NCBI GenBank assembly: GCA_964616545.1
Contig: CAZTUA010000047.1
Coordinates: 1-18,550 of the forward strand
DNA length: 18,550 nt
Direction: 5' to 3'
Source: JAQVEM01 sp964616545
Lineage (GTDB): Bacteria; Actinomycetota; Humimicrobiia; Humimicrobiales; Humimicrobiaceae
Position numbers and translations under genes: made by a program
The notes under the pieces: generated by a model
What the model was told of the DNA's origin: nothing
Databases searched by the model: none
The model's input: the letters and a program-made list of their open reading frames with translations, nothing else
In this document: positions 7,522-14,401 of the stretch, one piece after another
Layout of the letters: every line of letters begins with the position of its first letter
Position numbering within the stretch: the stretch's first letter is position 1

Positions 7522-8514
7522 ATGAACGACTGTTCAGGTAAATTCAGAAATACAAAAAATAATATAGGCGAGAAAATTAAGCAAAAACTTCCCTGGATCC
7601 CTGAAGACATCCAGGATGCGGACAGTGTACCCGGGGGCGATATGCCCGATGATAAAATCAGGATCGGTCCGCAGCATATCCAAAAAGCTCAGATAATTTT
7701 CCCGGAATTATTAAAATTGATGATTCCTGCACTTGATGAGAACCCTTATCAGCGTGTAGTTATAGCTTTTTACGGGGGATCCGGCGTAGGCAAATCAGAG
7801 ATTGCATCAGTGATCTCCTACTATCTCAATGGTATGGGCCTGGGGAGCTATATCCTGTCCGGAGACAATTATTCGAAAAGGATACCAAAATACAACGATG
7901 CAGAGAGGCTCCGGATTTTCAGGAAGAGCGGAATTGAAGGCCTTATTTCGCACGGACAGTATATTGAGGGAAGAAATGTCGTACTGAAGAAGATACAGGA
8001 AAGCAGCAATGATTCAAACCCGGATTACGTCAACCGTTACCCATGGCTTTCCATTTACCAGAGCGCGGGCCGGGATGGGCTCAGGAATTATCTGGGGACC
8101 ATAAATGAAATAGATTTCAAAGAGCTTACCGGAATCATATCCCAGTTTAAAAACGGGAAATTTAGGATATTCCTTAAAAGAATGGGAAGAGAAGAGACGG
8201 AACTCTGGTATGATCTTATTGATTTCAGTGATAAAAACATAATGATTATAGAATGGACTCATGGTAACAATCATAATCTTAAAGGTATAGACATACCGAT
8301 TATGCTAAACAGTACTCCACAGGATACGCTTGAACACCGCAGGTCACGTGATAGGGACAGCGCAACCGATAGTCCCTTTACAACGATGGTATTGGAGATA
8401 GAACAGGAAATGCTGACTTCGCAGGCGCCGAAGGCAAAACTGATATTGTCCAGGAGCGGTGAAATATTGGCTTACAGGGATTTTATAAAGCTCATGATGC
8501 AGGAGCAGAGATAG
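7522..8514 (+). CDS. P-loop kinase of unknown substrate, adenylylsulfate/uridine-kinase-like
   Basis: This 330-residue soluble protein has a clear Walker A motif GGSGVGKS (85-92) after a beta strand (VVIAFYG). SGDNYSKRIPKYNDAERLRIFR (about 113-134) resembles the DxD/substrate region of adenylylsulfate- and uridine-kinase-like enzymes. A second hydrophobic strand, NIMIIEWTHG (239-248), lies in the Walker B area, and the arginine-rich stretch EHRRSRDRDS (271-280) looks like a lid. It therefore most likely transfers phosphate from ATP to a small molecule. The first ~50 residues are polar and not recognisable. ATG at 7522 is preceded by TGGAGG. The next gene's Shine-Dalgarno overlaps this gene's stop codon, so the two are co-translated. 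The substrate is probably a sugar, an acceptor or a phosphorolysis product, but this is inference from that coupling. Confidence 0.8.
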   Translation: MNDCSGKFRNTKNNIGEKIKQKLPWIPEDIQDADSVPGGDMPDDKIRIGPQHIQKAQIIFPELLKLMIPALDENPYQRVVIAFYGGSGVGKSEIASVISYYLNGMGLGSYILSGDNYSKRIPKYNDAERLRIFRKSGIEGLISHGQYIEGRNVVLKKIQESSNDSNPDYVNRYPWLSIYQSAGRDGLRNYLGTINEIDFKELTGIISQFKNGKFRIFLKRMGREETELWYDLIDFSDKNIMIIEWTHGNNHNLKGIDIPIMLNSTPQDTLEHRRSRDRDSATDSPFTTMVLEIEQEMLTSQAPKAKLILSRSGEILAYRDFIKLMMQEQR

Positions 8515-8531
8515 GAGGGACTATAGATATC
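8513..8531 (+). promoter_or_regulatory. Ribosome-binding site suggesting an ATC/ATA start for the second GH13_18 gene
   Basis: AGGAGGG (8513-8519) overlaps the kinase stop codon TAG (8512-8514). In the phosphorylase frame the first initiator-like codons are ATA (8523, 3 nt away) and ATC (8529, 9 nt away). The ATG at 8574 lies 54 nt downstream and lacks its own Shine-Dalgarno sequence. Confidence 0.45.
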
Positions 8532-10244
8532 AACGCGAAAATACCGGTAAAAGAAATAATTAAATCAGGCCCGATGTTCAATGCATACCCGGACAGTATT
8601 GGAGGGACATTGGGGGATATTGTAAAATTTCTTCAAACTCCCGAACTTAAAGATGTATTTCAATCATTTTACATACTGCCTAGCATTTTCAACACTGATC
8701 TGGACAGGGGATTTTCAGTTATTGATTATGAGTTGAATGAGCTTTATGCTTCGCAGGAAGATCTGAAAAATCTGAATAAAATCGGCATGGCCCTCAAATT
8801 TGATTTTGTATTAAATCATTCTTCAGTACTTTCCAGACAATTTCAGGATATATTAAAAAATGGCGAGAATTCAATATATAAAGACTTTTTTATTAACTGG
8901 AACAAATTCTGGGAAGGCTGCGGTCAAATGACTGATGAAGGCTACATACAGCCGGATGATAAATATATTAAGGGTATGTTTTTCAGGAAACCAGGACTTC
9001 CTATACTTAAAGTTCGTATTCCTGGCGGGAAAGAAATTCCTTACTGGAATACCTTTTACAAGGAAGTTAAGTATGGAAAAATTGATGCCCAGGACCTTAT
9101 GGGAGCTATGGATATCCAGTATGCATCGGCTCAAAAGCTGTCTGATAAGGTAAATAAGTATATAAGTAAAGGAAAGGGACCCTCCGAGATAGAATTCGGC
9201 AGATTTGCATGCTATCGAAAAAAAGTAATAGAGATGCTTGAATCCAGGCGAAAATACATGGGACAAATGGACCTAAATATAAAATCTCCATTGGTATGGG
9301 AATTTTATGAGGATACGTTGAAAAAGCTTGCACGGTATGGGGCGGAGATCATAAGATTGGACGCATTCGCGTACGCTTCGAAAGAACCGGGCGCCAAAAA
9401 CTTTCTTAACGAGCCTGGAACATGGGAGTTGCTGGGGCGTATAAAAGCAATGGCTGACAAATTGGGATTGACTCTTTTACCGGAGATCCATTCAAAATAT
9501 GAGGAAAAAATACACGAAAAGCTCGCCGAAAAAGGCTATATGACTTATGACTTCTTCCTGCCTGGATTGATCATAGACGCATTGGAAAGAAATACAAATG
9601 AGTTTTTGATCAAGTGGATCAGGGATCTGCAGGAAAAAGGCATCAGGGTTGTAAATATGCTTGGCTGTCATGACGGTATACCGCTGCTGGACTTAAAAGG
9701 GCTGATAGCTGATGAACAGATAGAAAGGTTGATTGAAACTGTTGTTAAAAGGGGCGGTTACGTAAAGAATCTGCATGGTAAAAGGAATATCTATTACCAG
9801 GTAAATTCAACCTATTACAGTGCCCTGGGTGAAGATGACGCCAAACTCCTTCTGGCCAGGGCAATCCAGATATTTATGCCCGGAAAGCCCCAGGCATGGT
9901 ACCTGGATCTTCTTGCTGGAAAGAATGACTATGCTGCCGTTGAAAAAGCCGGTCCGGGAGGTCATAAGGAAATCAACAGGACAAATCTAACATTGGAGCA
10001 GGCTTGTAAAGCACTTAAGAAGAACGTTGTTCGTCAGCAGCTCTCTCTACTGAGATTTAGAAACAGATTCCCGGCTTTCGGTTTTGATGCGAAACTTAAA
10101 ATCCTGGATTTCGAACCAGAAATACTGAAACTGCGCTGGGAGAATAACGGTTGTGTGGCAGAACTAGAAGCGGATTTGAAAAGCTATTCCTACAATATAA
10201 CTGCAACCGATGAAAAAGGCAGGGTTGTATATAATTTCAGGTAA
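8529..10244 (+). CDS. Divergent GH13_18 glycoside phosphorylase with a ~70-residue insertion
   Basis: This is a paralogue of the sucrose phosphorylase at 2985. Numbered from ATG 8574 (556 residues), the catalytic residues are nucleophile D263 (IIRLDAFAY), acid/base E304 (LLPEIHSKY) and stabiliser D367 (MLGCHDGIP). Landmarks DRGFSVIDY (44-52), NHSS (81-84), YYSALGEDD and LLAGKND are kept. Between WNTFYKEV and QMDLN (about residues 166-230) it carries ~70 residues absent from the first enzyme. The loop after LAGKND (EKAGPGGHKEINRTN) also differs from the GRNINRHYY of sucrose phosphorylase. It probably phosphorolyses an alpha-glucoside to glucose 1-phosphate, with a different acceptor from fructose (glucosylglycerate, glucosylglycerol or a sugar phosphate are possibilities). 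The start is set to ATC 8529 by ribosome-binding-site spacing; ATG 8574 is the safe alternative. It is co-transcribed with the kinase. Confidence 0.85.
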   Translation: MNAKIPVKEIIKSGPMFNAYPDSIGGTLGDIVKFLQTPELKDVFQSFYILPSIFNTDLDRGFSVIDYELNELYASQEDLKNLNKIGMALKFDFVLNHSSVLSRQFQDILKNGENSIYKDFFINWNKFWEGCGQMTDEGYIQPDDKYIKGMFFRKPGLPILKVRIPGGKEIPYWNTFYKEVKYGKIDAQDLMGAMDIQYASAQKLSDKVNKYISKGKGPSEIEFGRFACYRKKVIEMLESRRKYMGQMDLNIKSPLVWEFYEDTLKKLARYGAEIIRLDAFAYASKEPGAKNFLNEPGTWELLGRIKAMADKLGLTLLPEIHSKYEEKIHEKLAEKGYMTYDFFLPGLIIDALERNTNEFLIKWIRDLQEKGIRVVNMLGCHDGIPLLDLKGLIADEQIERLIETVVKRGGYVKNLHGKRNIYYQVNSTYYSALGEDDAKLLLARAIQIFMPGKPQAWYLDLLAGKNDYAAVEKAGPGGHKEINRTNLTLEQACKALKKNVVRQQLSLLRFRNRFPAFGFDAKLKILDFEPEILKLRWENNGCVAELEADLKSYSYNITATDEKGRVVYNFR

Positions 10245-10251
10245 GCAACCC

Positions 10252-10397
10252 ACATTGGCAAATTACTATATCCCGCTTCTTAAGGATTTAAAGAAAGAAC
10301 AGTTCAGGGTGCTGTTCCTGGATGTGAAGAATAAGGTAATTAAGGCGTACTGGTCTCGCAGGAGTCCCTCACAAGTTCCATAGTCTGCATAGTGACA
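10252..10397 (+). pseudogene. radC: radC fragment, frameshifted
   Basis: Starting just after the phosphorylase stop, the frame beginning at 10252 reads YYIPLLKDLKKEQF then RVLFLDVKNKVIKA. This matches the JAB/MPN-domain core of RadC proteins (consensus like LRDLxxEHFxVLxLDTKNRVI). The match then continues in another frame from 10347 as LVSQESLTSSIV, corresponding to the SxGSLNASIVHPRE region, so a frameshift lies near 10345-10348. A stop soon follows, and the metal-binding HPRE and C-terminal histidine motifs are missing. The N-terminal helix-hairpin-helix part is also absent. It is therefore a short non-functional remnant. RadC genes are common cargo of mobile islands, so this suggests a past insertion or deletion at the end of the module. 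Confidence 0.6.
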
Positions 10398-10505
10398 GTA
10401 AAGTGATCAAACTGTCTTAAACTATTAAGGTTTAATTGAAAAGAGTCTTAGAAGCTTAAATTAGTCTGAATTATGAAATCTCTTTAATATTCCATTATCT
10501 TTTAC

Positions 10506-10531
10506 AAAGAGAAGTATTTTTACTGCTCTTT
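10506..10531 (+). terminator. Probable terminator downstream of the kinase-phosphorylase unit
   Basis: The 11 bases 10506-10516 pair with 10521-10531 with one mismatch (AAAGAGAAGTA / TACTGCTCTTT) around a TTTT loop, followed by TATTTAAA. It lies in the convergent gap between the plus-strand phosphorylase and the minus-strand protease gene. The following U tract is imperfect, so efficiency is uncertain. Confidence 0.45.
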
Positions 10532-10549
10532 TATTTAAAGATATTAAGG

Positions 10550-10577
10550 AATAAAAATTGCATCTGAACTTTTTATT
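10550..10577 (-). terminator. AT-only inverted repeat at the end of the HtrA gene
   Basis: AATAAAAA (10550-10557) is perfectly complementary to TTTTTATT (10570-10577), overlapping the protease stop codon. Read on the minus strand it gives an A-rich arm, a 12-nt loop and a T-rich arm, which could act as a weak intrinsic terminator. There are no GC pairs in the stem. Confidence 0.3.
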
Positions 10578-11757
10578 AATATCCTTCTTGAGGTTTTTCA
10601 ACAAGAGTCAAGCTCACCTCGATAGACTCACCATCTCTATTTAAAATAACTGAAACTGTATCTTCAGGTCTATGCCTTAAAATCTGTGCAAGTAATTCAT
10701 AGGGTGATTCAACTTCTGCATAATTAAATTCTGTAATTATATCTCCTGTTTTAATACCTGCTTGCTGCGCGGGGTAACCTTCTTGGACTCCCGCTATATA
10801 TACACCTTTTATATCCGTAGGATTTTCTCCCATTTCGATTCCTATATAAGGTGTTTTTGCTGTACCGCTTTCAATTATCTGATTTGCAATGTTTACAGCA
10901 ATATCGCTTGGTATTGCAAAACCTATTCCAGTATTTGAGCCTGTTGTAGAATATATCATAGTGTTAATTCCGAGAACTTGCCCGGCAGAATTTAAAAGCG
11001 CACCACCGCTATTCCCGGGATTTACTGCAGCATCTGTTTGTATTAAATCAACAAAGGGCATGCTATCATAAGAGGTTAAAACGTCTCGCCCTATAGCACT
11101 AATAACTCCTACTGTTACAGATTCTTTTAGACCATAAGGACTGCCTATAGCTATAGCCAATTGTCCGACTCTGATATTTTCTATAGATGTAAATTCTGCA
11201 GGCTTAAGGCCTATTGCTTCTATTTTAATAACTGCAATATCGGAATCATCATTACCACCAACCAATTGAGCAGCATATCCGGCTCCATCACTCAGTGTAA
11301 CAACTAATTCCTCTGCATTTTTAACCACATGATTATTAGTAATAATATACCCATCATTACTAAATATTACTCCGGAACCGACTCCTTCCGAACTATACTC
11401 CCTGCCGCGTAAATCTCTCTGTCTCACTATTACCTTAATATTAACGACAGAAAGTTTTACTTTTTCTGTAACATTACTTATTGCCTCATCAAAACTTGCC
11501 AGTATTTCCTGGTTACTTTCCTTTTGTTGCTCTAATACAGATATGTTTTCAGATATTGGAGTATCTGCTTGTCTGGTATCTTTGCTTTCTTCTAACTGTC
11601 GTGTATCAACACCATTATCGTATTGCTCATCAGTTTCAAAATATATTTTAGGTGGTTCAATTGTAATGCCCATAAAAGAGCAAGCAGAAATCATAAATAC
11701 AATTAACAAAGATGATAGTAATGTAAAAAACATTATCGCAAAATTTCTTTTTCTCAT
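10576..11757 (-). CDS. htrA: HtrA/DegP-type serine protease with PDZ domain, lipoprotein
   Basis: This is a cell-surface protein quality-control protease of 393 residues. The N-terminus has a positively charged start, a hydrophobic stretch and a lipobox MISAC with C26, so it is probably a lipid-anchored protein rather than one with an uncleaved helix. A polar linker (about 30-90) precedes the trypsin-like domain with triad H143 (TNNHVV), D173 (DDSDIAVIKI) and S250 (NPGNSGGAL). A single PDZ domain (about 300-390) contains AGIKTGDIITEFN. AAAGGAG lies upstream of the ATG. It is the last gene of the minus-strand block, 109 nt after the small membrane protein, behind a two-component system. Comparable two-component systems (CssRS, CpxAR) control HtrA proteases in envelope stress, which supports the same job here. 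Confidence 0.93.
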   Translation of the reverse strand: MRKRNFAIMFFTLLSSLLIVFMISACSFMGITIEPPKIYFETDEQYDNGVDTRQLEESKDTRQADTPISENISVLEQQKESNQEILASFDEAISNVTEKVKLSVVNIKVIVRQRDLRGREYSSEGVGSGVIFSNDGYIITNNHVVKNAEELVVTLSDGAGYAAQLVGGNDDSDIAVIKIEAIGLKPAEFTSIENIRVGQLAIAIGSPYGLKESVTVGVISAIGRDVLTSYDSMPFVDLIQTDAAVNPGNSGGALLNSAGQVLGINTMIYSTTGSNTGIGFAIPSDIAVNIANQIIESGTAKTPYIGIEMGENPTDIKGVYIAGVQEGYPAQQAGIKTGDIITEFNYAEVESPYELLAQILRHRPEDTVSVILNRDGESIEVSLTLVEKPQEGY

Positions 11758-11866
11758 ATCTTTACTCCTTTATCAATTTCTATTTTTATTAGATAATTTT
11801 AGCCATGCATAGATATCTGGTAATTAGTTTTCTATATTGCTATTCAGGCAAATAAAATATTGAATT

Positions 11867-12238
11867 TTACAATAGTATTGCCAGTTCCATTTCAAGGCTG
11901 CTGCTTTCATTATCAGGTTTATAATTCTGCTTATTCCGAAGACGCTCCCCATCCCTCTGGAAACCTCCCTCCGGAAAGTCTCTTTGTGGGAAGATTTCCT
12001 GTTGCAGATTCCTCCCAAAGAATAGCGATGCGGTGCCTAATGCCCCGGTAATAACCACCAGTACTGTTAAGATTATCGCCAGAATCTTAGCCCACCTTAA
12101 TTTCTTTTTGGCAAAAATAATCCATGTAACTATAGCAATAACCAGTAGTCCTATAGCTATATAGGGGAAATATTGCAGGTACATTAAAATCCTAAAAATC
12201 ATAAAAATGCCTCCAGGTCTGCCAAGTTGCTGCTCCAT
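11867..12238 (-). CDS. Small two-helix membrane protein, unknown function
   Basis: I do not recognise a named family. The 123-residue protein has two predicted membrane helices (about residues 22-43, YIAIGLLVIAIVTWIIF, and 52-72, ILAIILTVLVVITGALGTA) joined by a short basic loop (KKKLRWAK). A polar, charged C-terminal tail of ~50 residues follows, rich in R, E, Q and N. Two starts each have a good ribosome-binding site: ATG at 12238 (GGAGGAATTAG before it) and ATG at 12202 (CTGGAGGCATTTTT before it), giving 123 or 111 residues. It sits between the histidine kinase and HtrA genes, and its promoter carries the same candidate operator as the efflux operon. A membrane regulator or accessory factor of the stress response is a reasonable guess, not shown. 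Confidence 0.7.
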   Translation of the reverse strand: MEQQLGRPGGIFMIFRILMYLQYFPYIAIGLLVIAIVTWIIFAKKKLRWAKILAIILTVLVVITGALGTASLFFGRNLQQEIFPQRDFPEGGFQRDGERLRNKQNYKPDNESSSLEMELAILL

Positions 12239-12279
12239 CTAATTCCTCCATATATAATAAGATAATAAATTTAAATAGG

Positions 12280-12312
12280 ACTATAACAATAAAAAATGAA
12301 GAAAATATGGAG
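12280..12312 (-). promoter_or_regulatory. Candidate response-regulator operator and promoter for the small membrane protein gene
   Basis: On the minus strand CTCCATATTTTCTTCAT (12312-12296) is identical over 17 bp to a site upstream of the adaptor gene (18095-18079). It contains CATATTT (12309-12303) and CATTTTT (12298-12292) in direct orientation with 11-bp phasing, typical of OmpR-family targets. A -10-like TATAGT lies at 12285-12280, exactly the same distance as TATTCT in the other site. This predicts a leader of about 35 nt before ATG 12238. Confidence 0.55.
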
Positions 12313-12354
12313 TTTGAAAATTAAAGTCCATGAATCATAAAAAATCTATCTTTT

Positions 12355-13536
12355 TTAAGGATGATTTTTTGTAAGAGGCAGAGTAATTTTAAAACTTACT
12401 AAATTACTTTCGCTGTCAAAATCTGCTTCCAGACTTCCTTTTAGCTTTTCTACTATTTTTTTGCTTATGGAAAGACCAAGCCCGAAACCTTTCCTGTCTT
12501 TTCCGCTGGCAGATTTGTAAAATCTCTCAAAAATATAAGGCAGATCTTCTTTGCCTATAGTATCGCTTGCATTGGTTATTTTGATTAAAAGTTTTTCGAT
12601 GTTATTATCGTTTTCAAGATTAATCGTTATGATAGTATTCGGTAAGCTGTATTTGACTGCATTGTCTAGAAGATTACACAGTAATTGTTCTATATATGAC
12701 TTGTTTCCCCAAACAACAGTTTTACCTTTAAAGTCAGTTTCAATCTTTAGGTTTCTGGAATTTAACTGGTTATCATATAGCTTTAAAATCCTTTCAAGAA
12801 TATCCCTTACATCAACGGAGGTAAAACTTTCCGGGTTCATATTATCTTCCAGTTCTGATAAAACAAGAAGCTCTTCAGTGATATTGGAGAGTCTCATTAT
12901 CTCGCTGTCTACAATTTCAAGAGTTTCCTTATATTCACCCGAGCCTACGTGCTTTTTTTGTTTTAAGGAATCTATTTTTGTTTTTATGACAGTTAGCGGC
13001 GTATTGAGCTCATGAGAAGCATTCTGGATAAATTGTTTCTGGTTCTTGAATGAATTCTCAATTTTATCCAGCATTCTGTCAAAAGTTTTTGCCATATTTG
13101 AAATGGCATCACTTCCTTTTAGATTCAGTCTTAAGTGGAGTCTCTTTTCGTCAATCTCTTTCACATTCCTTGTTATAAAGTCTACCCTGTTGAGCATACG
13201 CATAAGGAGTATGAATCCTCCCGAAGCCGTTAATATTATTATAAATAAAACCCCACCGGTAATTGAATAAAAAATCCTCATAAAAAGATTAAAAGGAAGT
13301 ATGGTAACGGGAGGATGGATCTTTCTCCAATCTGGTCTTTTTTTAAGTTCTATGATTCTGTCAATAAATTCCTGGTCGACTCCCGGTTGCTCTCTTAGCG
13401 CACTAAGATATTTTTCTCCCCTCAGATTAACACTGTATACAGAGAATATTAAAAAGCCGTAGACAACGGTTGAAATAAATATAATTATTATAAACCAGAA
13501 GATAATTTTAGTTTTAAGAGACCATCCCAGTCTCAA
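12355..13536 (-). CDS. Sensor histidine kinase (two-component system)
   Basis: This membrane-bound sensor autophosphorylates and passes phosphate to the response regulator encoded just upstream. It has 393 residues. Helix 1 spans about 10-33, followed by an extracytoplasmic loop of only ~50 residues (about 35-85) and helix 2 at about 88-112. A HAMP linker (about 113-165) follows, then the H-box FIQNASHELNTP with phospho-acceptor H175. The ATPase domain has N-box LLDNAVKYS (about 289-297) and G-box FGLGLSISKK (351-360). The start is TTG at 13536, since TAA precedes it directly in frame; GGATGG lies upstream. It is 26 nt downstream of the regulator gene. The small sensor loop suits sensing of envelope or protein-folding stress, but the signal is unknown. 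Confidence 0.95.
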   Translation of the reverse strand: MRLGWSLKTKIIFWFIIIIFISTVVYGFLIFSVYSVNLRGEKYLSALREQPGVDQEFIDRIIELKKRPDWRKIHPPVTILPFNLFMRIFYSITGGVLFIIILTASGGFILLMRMLNRVDFITRNVKEIDEKRLHLRLNLKGSDAISNMAKTFDRMLDKIENSFKNQKQFIQNASHELNTPLTVIKTKIDSLKQKKHVGSGEYKETLEIVDSEIMRLSNITEELLVLSELEDNMNPESFTSVDVRDILERILKLYDNQLNSRNLKIETDFKGKTVVWGNKSYIEQLLCNLLDNAVKYSLPNTIITINLENDNNIEKLLIKITNASDTIGKEDLPYIFERFYKSASGKDRKGFGLGLSISKKIVEKLKGSLEADFDSESNLVSFKITLPLTKNHP

Positions 13537-13562
13537 TTAAAATCCATCCTTTCTTTCCATTG

Positions 13563-14225
13563 TTACTCCTCTATCCTGTAGCCAGAACCATAAATTGTCT
13601 CAATAAGTCTGCCGGATTTACCTAACTTTTTTCTTAAATTCTTTATATGGGTATTAACAACATTTGTAAAAATATCCACATTTCGGTCCCATGCATGTTC
13701 AAGAAGTTGATTGCGGCTTAAAAGCTGCCCCTTATTTCTTAAAAGGTACTCAAGTATCATAAATTCTTTTTTAGTAAGTTTTATCTCATTCTCTCCTAAG
13801 AAAACCTGCCCGCTCTCAAGGTTGAATTCTATATCCCCGCAAACCAGTATATTTTCCTTGCTCTTTGAAGACCTCCTCAGGAGAGCTCTTATCCTTGCAA
13901 GGAGCTCGCTAAATTCAAAGGGTTTGGTAAGATAATCATCTGCTCCACAGTTAAGCCCCTCCACTATATTTGCAAGCTGCTTCTTTGCTGTAAGCATGAG
14001 TATAAAGCTGTTTATACCTTCCTCTCTGATTTTCCTGCACAGCTCTTCTCCATCCATATCAGGTAACATCAAATCAAGTACGATAACATCATAATCAAAT
14101 TCATGGATAAGGCTGTATCCTTCTCTACTATTATAGGCTACATCAACTGAAAACCTGTGTTGTTCAAGGCCTTCTTTTAGATTATCCGCGATTTTTTTTT
14201 CATCTTCTATAATTAATATTTTCAT
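13563..14225 (-). CDS. OmpR/PhoB-family response regulator
   Basis: This 220-residue transcription factor is the partner of the adjacent kinase. The receiver domain (1-115) has the acidic pair E7/D8 (IIEDEKK), phospho-acceptor D51 (VIVLDLMLPDMDG), T79 and K101 (YLTKPFEF). The C-terminal winged helix (about 125-220) has the family pattern, with LTKKEFMILEYLLRN and FTNVVNTHIKNLRKKLG in the recognition region, ending in GSGYRIEE. A weak GGGGAA precedes the ATG. The gene is separated by 176 nt from the upstream permease gene, so it may have its own promoter. I propose it binds the 11-bp-phased direct repeats at 12292-12309 and 18075-18092, which would make the efflux genes and the small membrane protein gene its targets. 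Confidence 0.95.
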   Translation of the reverse strand: MKILIIEDEKKIADNLKEGLEQHRFSVDVAYNSREGYSLIHEFDYDVIVLDLMLPDMDGEELCRKIREEGINSFILMLTAKKQLANIVEGLNCGADDYLTKPFEFSELLARIRALLRRSSKSKENILVCGDIEFNLESGQVFLGENEIKLTKKEFMILEYLLRNKGQLLSRNQLLEHAWDRNVDIFTNVVNTHIKNLRKKLGKSGRLIETIYGSGYRIEE

Positions 14226-14401
14226 TTATAAAATAAATTTTCCCCATTTAACAAATAACAGTAATTGGCATTTGTAAAACTATTAATCTGACTTTTTAAT
14301 AAAACTTTCTGCAATAGAGCTTATTGGAAATAATTTATATTTATTATTCTATCCTTTCACTGTAAATAAATCATTCTATAAAATTTATCCTCTCTTTTTT
14401 A

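Noticed and set aside
8871..9266. Minus-strand frame of 131 codons inside the second GH13_18 gene
   Set aside because: It is antisense to a catalytically complete enzyme, lies in the inserted and neighbouring region, and shows no family resemblance or ribosome-binding site.
12551..13015. Plus-strand frame of 154 codons opposite the histidine kinase gene
   Set aside because: Antisense shadow; the minus strand carries all conserved kinase motifs, and the plus-strand product is low-complexity Ser/Leu/Ile.
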